From positions 54,689 to 118,688 of the forward strand of contig JABYQR010000112.1 of assembly GCA_022592445.1 (NCBI GenBank): a stretch of 64,000 nucleotides of DNA, given 5' to 3'. Both the position numbers and the translations under genes were made by a program. The notes beneath the pieces are model-generated. The model made no database searches and was not told the origin of the DNA. It was given only the letters and a program-made list of their open reading frames with translations. Positions within the stretch are counted from its first letter, which is position 1. The number at the start of each line of letters is the position of its first letter. Source of the DNA: Cytidiella melzeri (lineage: Eukaryota > Basidiomycota > Agaricomycetes > Polyporales > Irpicaceae). Positions 12,904 through 24,490 of the stretch are shown piece after piece.

Positions 12904-14612
12904 ATGTCGGCAGTTAAAAAGGACAGCAAGATCATCGTCATCGGCGCAGGGGTCTTTGGTTTGTCGACCGCAGACCACCTCTTGCGAAGAGGCTACACGG
13001 CGATCACGATATTGGATAGATCAACGGTGCTGCCTGCGCCCGACGCGGCGAGTTGCGATATCAACAAAGGTGCGTTATGTACCGAAACTCACCTGTGATC
13101 ATCTCTCTATCCTCAGATCAGGCTGGTTGACAATTGATCTTTCTGCCAGTGATACGCAGCTCATACTCTGATCCGTTCTACACCAACTTTGCAAGGGAGG
13201 CAATCGAGTTGTGGAGGGACGAAAAGGAATGGAGTGATACCTATCACGAGTGCGTGTGTTCGTCGCTATGCCACAAGTTATGGCTGTTCTCAACTCGGAA
13301 ATGCGTCTTGACTGTAGGTCCGGCGTGTTCGTCGTCAGTGCCGGAGGGAATGGATCCTACACGAACGACGCCTACGACAACGACGTGGCGTCGGGCGCAC
13401 GAATCAAAGATCTTCAAAACGCCGCCGAGATTCGAAAAATCTTCCCTCCGAGTGCACAAACATCGTCGTTTGAGGGTTTTGCGGGATACATCAACTATGA
13501 AGGCGGATGGGCGTTTGCGAGTCAGGGCGTTTCGTTGTTGATAGACAAAGTGACCAAGCTCGGGGCTCAAGTCGTCCCAGGAAAGGCCGTTGTAGACTTG
13601 GTGAAAGACCGAGACGGCAAGACTACAGGGGTCAGGTGTGCAGATGGTAGCTCGTACGAGGCAGATCTGGTCGTTGTCGCGTCCGGGTCGTGGACGCCAT
13701 CGACGTTTCCGAAGCTAGATCTCTACGACAAATGCCTCGCGACTGGGTCAGAGTTCATTTCTTGTCATTTCAGTCCTTACCCTTCTCATCGTTGCTGACC
13801 GTTCGAAAATGTAGCCAGACGATTGCCACCATTCAGTTAACACCAGAAGAGGCGGACGACTACCGTGATTGTCCGGTTGTCCTTGCGTTTGGAACAGGGT
13901 TTTACGTCTTCCCTGTGAGTTGTCTTGCCTTAGGATACTCAGTGTTTTGACTCATGCTACGTGAACGATACTAGCCCACTGAAGAGGGTATTGTAAAAAT
14001 GGCCATACACAACAACGGCTTCCTACATCGTCCCACCGGGCTCGAAGGCCCCTCCACTCCCAGGACAAAATTAACAGACGGGGAGGATGGATTGCGTATA
14101 CCGAAGCAGGCGGTGAAGGACCTACGGACGCACCTCGCACAAATATATCCAGAGCTAGCAAAGAAACCGTTCGCCAGTACACGACTTTGCTGGTAAGTCC
14201 GAGAACGGCGGGCATTATCTTGTGTGTACGATGCTAACGAAAAAACTTTGCTTTGCTAGGTACAACGACTCACCTGATGACGATTGGGTTATTGGATTTC
14301 ACCCGGCTGATTCTGGTGTGATGTTGGCGACGTCGGGGAGCGGACACGCGTTCAAGGTACGTTGTCTGTTTTTTTTCTTCTGTCTACCCCGCACACGAAA
14401 GGTGAATGGAACCTCGTTCGTTCGATCGATAGTTCCTTCCGAACATTGGTCGGCTCGTCGCTGATGCCATTGAACATAAACTGGAGCCGGAGTTGGTCAG
14501 AAAATTTGCAGTTGCTCGAGGGCGAAACCCACATGTTCTGTCCAGGGACGGTGTACCGGCTCGTGTGTTAGACCTCTCCGACCTGTGCACGGAGGATGAT
14601 CTTTTGCCTTGA
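12904..14612 (+). CDS. FAD-dependent amine/amino-acid oxidase (sarcosine oxidase / fructosyl amino-acid oxidase type)
   Basis: This is a flavoenzyme of the DAO/MSOX family that oxidises secondary amines such as N-methyl or fructosyl amino acids, releasing hydrogen peroxide. Exons: 12904-13069, 13150-13249, 13318-13746, 13815-13914, 13975-14192, 14260-14356 and 14433-14612, in phase, 429 codons. The ATG at 12904 precedes the dinucleotide-binding fold IIVIGAGVFGLSTADHLL (GxGxxG) and the Asp of ILDR. VIRSSYSD and the mid-protein GGWAF segment fit the family. Cys337 in RLCWYNDSPDDDW is where MSOX and amadoriases attach FAD covalently. The C-terminus (EDDLLP) lacks a peroxisomal PTS1, unlike many fungal amadoriases, so a cytosolic place is possible. 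The substrate cannot be fixed; sarcosine, pipecolate, saccharopine and fructosyl amino acids are all candidates. Confidence 0.9.
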
Positions 14613-15017
14613 ACATGGATATCGAACTCTGACGTTGAGCACAGCGGATGAAATAACAGGGACATGGACAGTTTGTCGTTCGCCTCTAGTAGCAATAAAT
14701 AGTGAGGCTATGTCTTCCTCGACTAGAGTCCTATAGCTTGAACAGTGCGCGAACAGCACGAGAAGCTCGGGAACACGTTGCAGACCTCGAAGATTTGAGT
14801 TGCGCGTGCTTACCTGACAAGGCGAAGCGACATAGCTGGACGGGACAGGTCGCGATGTGCATAATAACCAAAGGCGTGCGTTCATTCAGAGTGCAAGGGT
14901 AATTTACCTAAGGAGACGGCCGTGAGAGAGCCCGAGGTCCTCCAGGGAACCGGACTTTCTGTGTCAAGGCGGCGGGCAATCACGAAGAGCGCGGAAACGA
15001 CAAGATGTCGCATGATG
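14613..15017. other. Short convergent intergenic region
   Basis: This is the 3' ends of the convergent oxidase and secreted-protein genes. Nothing else is recognised. Confidence 0.6.
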
Positions 15018-15637
15018 CTACTGCCCGTAAGCGGGTGGAGGGGAATTGGGAACGGGGGTTGAGGTCAAGTGCGTGGCTGGACTAACGGGATGAAGTTGCG
15101 ATCGTCCTTCGTTGTCTATGATTGCTCCGGCTTTCGCCCACGCAATGTGTTCGACCGTCAACGCGTTGGGAGAAAGATACGCTCCCGCCCTCCTCGCGGC
15201 CAAAGCATCTGCAACCATCTGTTCAAAGTTGTTCTCTGTTGCACCTGGTACATCGGCGATGGTGAACCCTCCTGGGGGGACAGTAAAGTCATCCCAGTGA
15301 GAGGTCGTTATACGTGCTTGTGGTTGCCTTTTCTTGTCAGACTTGCGGTCAGCAGCATTTGATCGGCCGTGCAACCTGAAAGAAAAATTGTCATGGAAAT
15401 TAGAAACCCATTCATTCAGAATACAATATAAAGCGTGAGGACTCACTGCGGCTCGTAGTCGAGCTTTGAGCCTCTCGTGGTGAGAACAGGGGGGGAGAAA
15501 ACTGAGTGTTCGTCTGCGCTCGTACTCGGATGGGCGGATCCTTCACTGCCGTGCGGGATGGCAGACGCCGCGATCATCATGTGGAACGCGCCGGTGACGA
15601 TGGCGGTGAAAAATACGAGAGAGCTCGAACAATGCAT
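15018..15637 (-). CDS. Small secreted or membrane-anchored protein, function unknown
   Basis: Exons 15447-15637 and 15018-15375 join through a GT-AG intron in phase to 182 codons. The start at 15637 gives MHCSSSLVFFTAIVTGAF and further hydrophobic residues up to about position 26, which reads as a signal peptide or N-terminal anchor. The following ~25 residues are Ser/His/Glu-rich. After a basic patch (DRKSDKKRQPQAR, about residues 72-84) comes a compact block with WDDFTVPPGGFTIADVPG and an Ala-rich stretch predicted helical. The C-terminal ~25 residues are Pro/Thr/Ser-rich and end PPPAYGQ. A TATATAA motif lies near 15800, about 165 bp upstream of the start. I do not recognise the family. The coherent intron and phase argue for a real gene. 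Confidence 0.7.
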
Positions 15638-16728
15638 GACGAGGAAGAATCTAGGACGTTATAAGGTAATTTGTGAAGTAGTAAGACAGCTGTAAATATG
15701 ATTTTAGTAGGGTGACCCAGAGTGCACCATGAATGACGATGCACTCACCGACCTGCGCTTGAAAGTTATAGGGGTACGAGGAAGGGGCAAGGGGGGTTAT
15801 ATAGATATCGCTGAGGGATATACCCGTAGAATACGCGCCAGTTTCATATGTCAACAAAACATGTTTATTCCGGGCACAGCCTCCATCGGATGAGTTGCTA
15901 AGCTGCAGTGCACTGCAGCTAGCTATAGCTCCGATATACTAGTCTTGTCAACGCGGGCCACAGCGCGAAGTCTAGGCCACGCGAGATCGCCCAAAAGAGG
16001 AAGTCGAGTTGAGAAACAAAGAAAGATAGAGATTGGAGAATAGGTACAGAACGAGACTGTAGCAGGGGTGAAGACCAGCTCGAACCGGAAGTTCGAGCTG
16101 TGCGATGCGGTGCTATACACCTGGACACGGCGGAAGTATCGTAGATAATCTTGTAGCTTATAGGGACAAACGTCGGTGAATGTCTACAAAAGGAAAGAAG
16201 GCGCGATGTTAGTCTCGCGGTCCTCCAATCCCGACGTTCTGCGTTTTTTGTTCGGAATTAACTGCCCACAACTTAAACGCGTCGCAAAAGAAGCACACGT
16301 ATTGCGAGAAAGAGTTTTTGAGAAGTGCTGGCTCGAAAAAGCGACTTGATATCCTATGCCTTTGTAGTGACTTCGACTCGAGAGACTAGAGTGCCTCAGG
16401 TTTCCGCACGCCCCGAGGTTTGTCGCTTGATGTTCGAGGTCGGAATCGCGCATCGCGGCGGTAGGTTGTGCAAGGTGTTTGTCATTCTCCTACCCATGGG
16501 CCCAGCTGCCTGGCAGGAGAGAGGGCAGGAACCCATAATGCGTTCAGCACGGGGAGGGAGGTGTAATGGAGTAAGATAGGCGCTCTTGGGTCTGGTCCAT
16601 TTACAAGCAGATATAATACACGAAGTAAAGTAACAAAAACCTACACGAGCTCGACGTTCTTCGACTTCAAGGGGAGAAACATACATTGCTCATTATACAA
16701 GTCTACGATCTCGTTCCGAGTCGTCAAT
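15638..16728. other. Intergenic region, 1.1 kb
   Basis: It contains the likely promoter of the secreted-protein gene (TATATAA-like motif near 15800) and the 3' UTR of the SAP-like gene. Frames up to 96 codons show no recognisable product. Confidence 0.55.
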
Positions 16729-19526
16729 TCAAGCAGCAGCCCTTCCCTTTCCCTTGGAGGAAGCGCTATACCGCCTGTGCCTTTCACCCGTCTCGTCCAC
16801 AACCTCAACAACATCCGCCTCCTTGCTCGTACTCGCTTCTACATCTGCACTCAAAAAGGGGTTGAACTTCCTGTCAAGCCTTTCTTCGACAGGGGCCGTC
16901 TGTGTAGCAGACTTCGCCGGACTCCTCCAGTTCGAGAGGTTCAGAAGTGCGTCGTCTTCAAGAATCGACTGAACACTGATCTCGTCAGTCCAATCCTCGT
17001 CGCTGTTCTCGATAACGTCGCCTCTTCCAAGGAGTTGTAGAGGTGCAATAACGCCTTCAGGGGGAGAGTAATCTTCTAGCGAGGCGTTCTGGACGCGGCT
17101 GAGAGGGGCGACGGTGTGGGGGGCGGTTATACGGGAGATCTTGCGTGAGCCTCCGCGGTATTCGTCTTCGAGCTCGTCGCCATCCTCCTCGCGGACACGC
17201 TTTCTTCCGGGAAGAGGCTTGATTTTGCGAGCTGCAGATGGAGGTGAAGAGGGTTGTCTGGAACGATTGATAAGACTCGGAACACAACGATCTCAAATAG
17301 CTACTTACTGTGGCGGAGTGCGGGCGGGCTCAGTGGCTGCTCGGTGAGCCATGAAGCGCTGAAGATATGACGGCGACGGCGAGCTACGTTCGACTGTTGT
17401 GAGCCAAACCAGTAAAGCGACTAGCATTGAGGAATTAACTCACGAATTATCCTCCTCCCGCACGTTTGTGGCATTCGACTTCCGGACCGTGTAGGAGTAG
17501 CCAGGCTCTCCATCAATGTAGTGGATTTTGTGCTCATTCCAGGTGGACTTGTTCGTGTTGGTCCTCTCTGACGACGGCTCAAACTCAACAGGTTCCTGGT
17601 CATCCTCAGGAGGGTCATCGACCTCGTAGTATCGACCGTCGATGAGTTCGAGGTCTATAGGCTGCTTCCAGATAGCCTCTGGATGCCACTTCTTTGCGGG
17701 ATTGGTCCACGCGGAGAACCAGATATTCATGCGCCAGAAGTTGGCTCGTTCCTGGACGAGCTGTCTACGGCCGATAATAGAGGTCATCTCGGCATGGCGG
17801 GCGTCTTTGGAGATAAGCTTTCCCGTGTTCCAGAGGCCCCTGTACTCTTGAGAAAGGGAAGACATGGCGCCGACGACTTGTAGGAAGGTTTCCTCTCGCA
17901 TCGGTTCAGGGTTGATAGAGTCTTCTGAGGGTGGTGCACGGTAGAAGTTGGGGTTGGAGTAGGCCGAGTCGCCTGAGCCTGGTATAGGAAGCGTGTATTC
18001 CGGACTAGATGTTTGCTGCCTCTGACCTGGTGGTGAGGGATAGTTTTCCTTTTCTGAAGACGACGACTTCTGTTTAGCTTCAGTCTCTTCCACCCTCCTA
18101 TCCTTGCGATGCCATTCTGGGCTATCTGACCATACGTAGCCGTCCTGAGGGCCCGTAGTTGGAGCTCTAAACTGCCGAAGAACGCCTTCCTGGTCAACAT
18201 AGAGCTCATCCCACTCGCCTGAGCTTTCATCTTCGATAGCACGTGGAGGGTGCACATCATTTGGCAAGAGTCTATTTGTCTGGCGCTGGGGGGAACTGGA
18301 GTCGCGAGGAGGGCTAGAGGGAGGTAACGGCGAAGACAGCATAACGCGACGAGGCCTAGGTGACATCGAAGCCTCTAGGATGTCGGAGAGTGGCAGAGGT
18401 GGACCTGCGGGGGACACAGACTCGGAAGCTCTGGAAGGACTCTCATAACGACTGCCTGCGAGAGGGGCGAAAGGACGCCGGCTGTGGGCCGCTCGTCGAG
18501 TATGCACTACATTCGGGGCTCCTCCCATGTGTACCTCCGCCATTGCGCGCCGTTCAATCGAGGATGAACGTTCAGGCGACAGACTTGGCGAGGCAAAAGG
18601 CGCGCGTTCTCGACCATCGTCGTTTTGAGGGCTGACTGGATCAGTGGCTACAATGGCAGGTACACTGTCTGAAGATCTACGGTCCTCAGAAGGAACACGT
18701 CCTGCCCCCAGGGTGATTGGAAGCTGACCGCTGCCTTGCGAGTCAAACGACAGAAGTGGTCCTACAGCTACATCTTCGATAGCAACAGAGTCATTACCTT
18801 CGATGGGGCCAGAAGCACGGCGGTTTGCATCAGGGCGATCCTCATGTGGCGGACTGGGCAATTGAGCAGGCCGTTCTACCCTTGGTACAACGGCAGCGGA
18901 GCCGCCTATGTTGATCGGCGCGAAGAAGTCGTCGTTGGGGCCTGCGTTGGCGAGAGCTATAGGGAGAGAGCGTGAGCAAGCCAGATGATAAGTAAAACAC
19001 TTCTTCGTACCTTTGGCAAGCGACTGGCTGTTTTGTGTTGCGCGATGGTTATCACCTGTGAGCTCGTCTGATTCAGGGGAAAGCCTCTCCCTGATGTTCG
19101 TCCCAAGAACTGCCTCTCCATTGCGGTTTCTCGAGGTCTGCATAGCGGTTGAAATGGAGTTACCATAGCCCTCTCCACCCACACCTCTTGCGGGCGCACC
19201 CTGTTGAAGCAGCTGAGGCTCTTCATGTTCTACCTTGACGGCGCGGATTGGGCCGCTACATGGGATGGTCAGACTGACTAAGCCTCGAAGCAAGTAAGGC
19301 ATAAGAACGTACGCGAATGAGCCATGCACCTGTTGATTTCTGCTGCGTTCGACGAGTAACTCGATGATCACGACTGTCTTGAGATTGGCTTTGATTTGGT
19401 TGGCCTTGAAGAAGTATGTACGGTGAGAAATCCGCCACTCAAGAGGACACTTGACAAACAACTCACCCGTGCCAGTTTTTGTATCTCGGAACGCGAGAGA
19501 AGCTTCAGCGTAGCTTCGTCGAGCAT
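16729..19526 (-). CDS. Large, mostly disordered protein with SAP-like N-terminal motif
   Basis: Exons on the minus strand: 19467-19526, 19011-19404, 17444-18956, 17309-17383 and 16729-17257, in phase, 856 codons. Residues 1 to ~40 (MLDEATLKLLSRSEIQKLA, then ANQIKANLKTVVIIELLVE) resemble a SAP-type helix-extended-helix motif, which in other proteins binds DNA or chromatin. About residues 130-480 are low-complexity Ser/Pro/Arg/Glu-rich. A more ordered block of ~150 residues follows, starting near MREETFLQVVGAMSSLSQEY and rich in Trp (FWRMNIWFSAWTNPAKKWHP). The C-terminus has the basic run RKIKPLPGRKRVREED, a possible nuclear signal, and an acidic segment. The intron at 18957-19010 is 54 nt without a stop in frame, so retention would add 18 residues. 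Nuclear placement is inferred from these motifs only. The family function is unknown to me. Confidence 0.8.
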
Positions 19527-20393
19527 TTTGTGCGTAAAGAGTTATGGGAAGGGAAAGGGAGGAGTCAGAAAGTGTGAGAGAGAAGAAGGTGGTGGTGGTG
19601 TGAAGGTAAGAGGAAAGGGGAGATTCGACGTGTAGAGATGGCTACGGCCAATGGCCAAACAATCAGTGCTATGACCTAGATCGCTTTCGACGATCGCAGC
19701 TTTAGTTATCAGACTGAGACGTGAGCAGGAGGGAGAAATTGGGAGATAGAGTGAGGAGCTTCCTAGAAACTATACGCGTGAGTTGCGCGTATGTGCTGGC
19801 AAAGGATGTGGTTGAAGTCGAAGTTGGGGGCAGTGGCGTATGGTTGACCTATATGAGCGTCTAATGACCACCGGCCACTTTCACAAGCGCCTGACGGTTA
19901 AAGCTCCCGCAGATTGTGGCCGGGTTCACATCGTATGTGAGACACGTTATTGTACTTGTCTGATAGTGTGGTCTGCCGCCGCCGCCGCTTGCATGACTGG
20001 GCAACGCTGATCTGGTAGGTTTTTGTCTGTTTACATCGCAGATACTGTAGTCGATCGTCAGCTATAGCTACCACCAGAAGAATAGTGTGACATGCCAAGT
20101 CGTTCTTCCTTGTTCGCGTTGATTATTGGTAGGACTCTAGGCTCTTCAGAACAAATTTGGGGAACTCACGATGAGAACAGGTATTCGCCGTTCAGATGCA
20201 CGACCTACATTCGTGCCCTTACCAAGTCAGCATGCAAATCTGAACAATCATCACAATAAAAAAGACTATTAATAAGCTGGTACATGGCCATTGGACTATA
20301 CCGATGTTTCGAACCAATACAATATCTACGAAGTCACAGTAATGTCCTGACATCGTCAGAGAAAGCGACGTGCAAGACGTCAGGAAACACACC
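19527..20393. other. Intergenic region between the SAP-like and hydrolase genes
   Basis: It holds the promoter of the SAP-like gene and the hydrolase 3' UTR. A (GCC)n stretch near 19977-19989 and AG-rich DNA near 19550-19600 stand out. No gene is seen. Confidence 0.55.
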
Positions 20394-23300
20394 TTAGTGT
20401 CGCTCTGACATCATACTCTTCCTGATCTTCCCGCTTTTCGTGTGATCCGACACAAGCTGGGCAAACTTCGACCGTATCCTCTTTTCCTTCGTCTTCTTGT
20501 CTTCGGGGGTCGTCGTATCGTTTTTATGATGATTTTTGTCCTTCTTTTCAGGGGTCGTAGTCAAGAAATTCGCCATAAGAGTCCACAGATTGTTGCCGCT
20601 CATGATGCTTTCCTCTGCTAGGATGGACTGATCTGCAATTCGGGCCAACTGGATTGCCTCCCGCGTATCTCGTCTAGCAACAATGCTCGACGCAGGTGGC
20701 CTCTCATCCATGTCCAGTGCCCACGCCCAACTCCAGCTACCGGTTGTGATCAGTCCGTCCGCAATTCCCTTGTTGATCTGGCCCTTCTCTTGATCCAAGT
20801 AAGCCTGCAGCTGTATTGTATTTGGCATTCCGTTCTTCTTGGCTTTGGCGAGGTGCTTGTTCCGACGTTTCTCGATGTCTTTATACGTCTTAGAGAACTT
20901 CTTCCCGAATTTCGCTTGAGCATCAATATATCGTCGCATCGCAAGCTCGGAAACAACACCAATTAGTTCCGAAGGTAGGGAGAATGCTTGAAGTTGGTCT
21001 TCAGGTTCGAGCGGGCGGACAACGCCATGAATCGAGACCCTTTCTCGTATCATGTTCCTCTGCAGGACGTTGACCGTAAGCACAAACAACGGACGAGAGC
21101 CAGGAATACTCACGATAGGATTCTCGTAGACGGAAGGCTCCCCAGCTCTCCTGACGCCATCGTCCGGCTCCTGCATACCAGAACCGTAGAACCGAGGGCC
21201 AGCGGTATCCTCGGATCGAACTTTCTCAGGTTGTTCACGGTTAACGGAGGACGACGCTTCAATACCGCTCTGTTGGTCGGGGGGCTCTGCGTTCGACGCA
21301 TCAGATGTTGTGTTCTTGTGATGACCCTTGAGCAGAGTACTGGCACGAGAGACGCGAGTGCTGAAAGCACGTTTGAGGGTCTGCCTCCTGTTGAGACTGG
21401 TGGAGACCGCTATATCATCCACAGCTTTCTTGGACACATGCGAAAGTGAGGAGCTCCTGAATCCTCTGGAGTTGGGGCTAGGGTCTCGGGAGCGGGATGC
21501 GTCGCGAAGTGAATTCGGGCGCAGCAGCGACGGTCGTGAAGATTGCGGAGGTGTCGTGTTAGAAGCAATTGGCGACAGGGTCAATGAGTCAGATACCAGC
21601 AATCCCGGCGTAGTAGGCGGGGAGTGTGTTATGGGTATATCAAGAATGTTATCGGAGTTCGTGGCAGCTGACATTCCGGTGACATGGCGAATGAATGTGG
21701 CGATGGCACGGAAACAGTATTTTGCGGGAGTTGTGAAAGCGAAAAGTATGGGGAGAGTGTGTGCGGCATCTGAGAAGTATCCAGAATGCATGAGCAGCCG
21801 TTGATCACGAAGGAAATATCTCACCGTCATAAACCTGCAAGTGAACTTGGGTAGGACCGAACCGCTCTTCTATGCCGTTTAGAGCGGGATATAAGTCTCG
21901 TATCTCCTGTTTGATAGGGAATCTTGCAGGGTACGCAGCTTTATGTGCCCTGCATGCGAGCCCATCAGTAACATCGAGTAAAGGGCATCATACATTTTGC
22001 CTACATGTATATCACCTCGTCACGGAGAACTTCTCCGTCGCTGGCGATAACAAGCAGGGGAGGTAGGCCACCCAAGTATGACAGCACCGGACTGACGAGC
22101 GGATGGTGTAACAGGTAATTTGGCGTATACATGTGGATCTGGTCTTCTATCCTCAGCAGCTTTCCCGCTTTTGTCATGCATTGAACAGCCTGGTCTCTGA
22201 CGCTCGAATGCAAAGTCGGTAAAGATGCAGTCGAGCCTAAATGTAGTGTTTGTCCTGTTTGAGGCAGCCGAAGGTCATTCTCTCCCGATTGAGGGGTCCC
22301 TCCGCTATTGGATCGTGAGTGCTTGGAAGATGTGACTACATCCCGTATCTTCAATCGCAGGGTGTCGTGCACTCGAGTCGTCAAGTCGTCGGGCGGAGGT
22401 GGCCATAACGTGCTAGGTTTCTGGAAAGACAGGCCCCATGGAGGTATGATATCCTATTTTTCAATTGTAAAACCTCCTAGCACGAATCTTTTTACGAACA
22501 TACCGTTGCGGTGTTCGTGTGTATACTAGGGAAGGAGTGCGTAAGATCACACCACGGGGATATGAGTATGCCTCCCGAAGGCATCGGTAGACCACAATCC
22601 CTGAGGACCTGAAGTAACGCTAGCGTCAGGCCTCCACCCGCTGAGTCTCCGCCGACAACTATATGGGCTGGATTCACTGGCCGATGAAGGGCACCTTCTG
22701 GTGGCCGGATGAGAAACAGGTCTGCGTCATAAAGTTTGAGAATAGGTGCGGCGACGTAGGGGAATATCTCTCACAAGCTGCTATGAGATCCTGTAACGCG
22801 CAAGGGAACGGATATTGCGGCGCCAGACGGTAACTGATTGCTGCAGAATATCATAAGTGACACGTGAAGTTGGATTTTTAGATGCGCACCAAATACACGC
22901 CCATTGACTTTGCGGGCGAAGCGTTGAATTGCGTATCTTTCTTGATCTACGCTGCCGAAGAAATAACCACCTAGACGAAATTGAGGTCTTGTATCTGTCA
23001 CGCGAGTAATCAATTCACCTCCGTGTGCGTACAAAATACACCTCATCTCGTCCATGTCTGGCTGATACGACGGTGTCGCATCCTCTTCTGAGCTCGGCGA
23101 GTTTGTTGACGTGGCTCCACTTTTTCTATCTTTCCTTCCAGGGCTACTTCTCTGCTGTTCCTGTGCCTTGTAGCGCTTCTTAGCCTCTTGCCAGTCCTTC
23201 TTGGTCACAATCCACTCGCCATCTACACTAAAAGCAGGGTTAAAAGGTGCGTGACGTGAGCACACATACTACTCACCCTTTCAGACCTCGTACCTGCCAC

Positions 23301-23793
23301 CACTTAGTGCCACCCACAATCTTTTTCGTCATCTCCTCCCCGCCCAGCGCTTTAATAACTACACCTGCGGCTTCGTCACAGCATGTCATTGGTATTACAA
23401 CCTTGACCACATGGACCCACGGAGGGGAGGGCGTGCGTGTGTTGCCGAACTCCTGTACGTCTTCCACCGTGTGTCTTATTCACCGTCAACCCATGAAGCA
23501 ATATTCTTTGGCGGTTCACTCTGTGACTCACTTTGAGGCTGCTTCAAGGAACATCTACAGATGCCATATTTGTGTGTGAGAAAGTCGTCCGTGCAAAGTG
23601 ATGAAGCACGCACCTTGATGACAATAAACGCTTCATCATACAGCAACTCTTCCTTCCGTAGCTGCGTCAACGCCTTGTCATCAGAGACATGTTCCTTGAG
23701 TATCCGGTCGAAATAGTGTTTTAGGAGCGTGCTCAATAGAATTGGGCCTAGCTTCACTGATGCCTCGCGAGTTAACGAGTTTATCACTGGCAT
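20394..23793 (-). CDS. Alpha/beta hydrolase of the hormone-sensitive-lipase type with long disordered tail
   Basis: Carboxylester hydrolase; lipid esters are plausible substrates. Exons on the minus strand: 23614-23793, 23532-23554, 23277-23474, 23019-23227, 22890-22970, 22775-22840, 22504-22721, 22005-22453, 21825-21949, 21114-21769 and 20394-21059. They join in phase to 956 codons. Catalytic features: oxyanion-hole AHGGGYFFGS (~202-211, assembled across the intron at 22971-23018), nucleophile Ser279 in GGDSAGGG, an Asp in VIASDGEVLRDE, and His520 in DAAHTLPILF. The N-terminal ~130 residues include the conserved stretch EFGNTRTPSPPWVHVVKVV. A long Ser-rich insert separates the Ser and Asp blocks. 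After His520 come ~430 residues, largely disordered but with a predicted coiled region (KFGKKFSKTYKDIEKRRNKH). One exon is only 23 nt. The intron at 21060-21113 is 54 nt and stop-free. Confidence 0.92.
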
Positions 23794-24490
23794 TTTGCTG
23801 GCGATCGCAGGGGGGTGATATGGGTAATATCGACAGTTTCAGCCGGTAGCAGCGAGCGAGTCGGTGTCTCTTCAAGCTGGAGATGGTGGTCCCATAGAGC
23901 TAATGTCGAAGACGCTCTGAGAAAGTGGGAGGACTCTTGACAGCAGCACCGCGCTTTCGGCACGATGACAAAGTTGAACTTAGGCACCAAGTACAATGTT
24001 CGCAGCCTATGCGAGCACCGGAGCCGCCTTTTGAGGAGCTGTCGGGGATGAAGCCTGATTTGCGTTATTCGGTTTAAAAAGGCAAAAGGGGCGACGCAGT
24101 AAGGCTATGTTCATGTCGGTGGAGTGTCAATAATGGGACGCGTCGACCTTCAAGACGCTTACGCCCATTTCAAGCGAATCATGATGGTAAGCAAAGCCTT
24201 GCAAGCTTGATGCCCACGCATGATGTTCGACAGTGTCCTGCAAGCTCATTCTGCTGCACAGAGAAGGAGAATGTAATAGAGACGATGCGTACCTACAAAC
24301 TTCGTAAAATCAATGTTGCCTACAAGGGCAACTAACATGCATATCGTATATGATAGCGAACGGCAAATTGTACATGAAGAACGAGTAGCGGAGGCTCTGT
24401 TCAAAATTCAAAATTTAGGACAATGCAACTCAAGGTTCTGCAACCTCTAAAAAAGTTAACGAGTACTTGTAAGTACAAGAGTCTGACAGA
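23794..24490. other. Intergenic region with one possible small gene
   Basis: This is the promoter side of the hydrolase gene. A possible two-exon micro-gene on the plus strand is listed separately. Otherwise nothing is recognised. Confidence 0.5.
24133..24335 (+). CDS. Possible 51-codon two-exon gene, speculative
   Basis: The ATG at 24133 opens 18 codons ending at a good donor (GTAAGC at 24187). An acceptor CAG at 24231-24233 joins in phase to 34 further codons including the stop. The product starts MGRVDLQDAYAHFKRIMM and ends with a basic stretch RKINVAYKGN; two adjacent Cys occur in the second exon. I know no family. The case rests only on a clean donor, an in-phase 47-nt intron and the position opposite the hydrolase promoter, so it could be chance. 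Confidence 0.2.
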
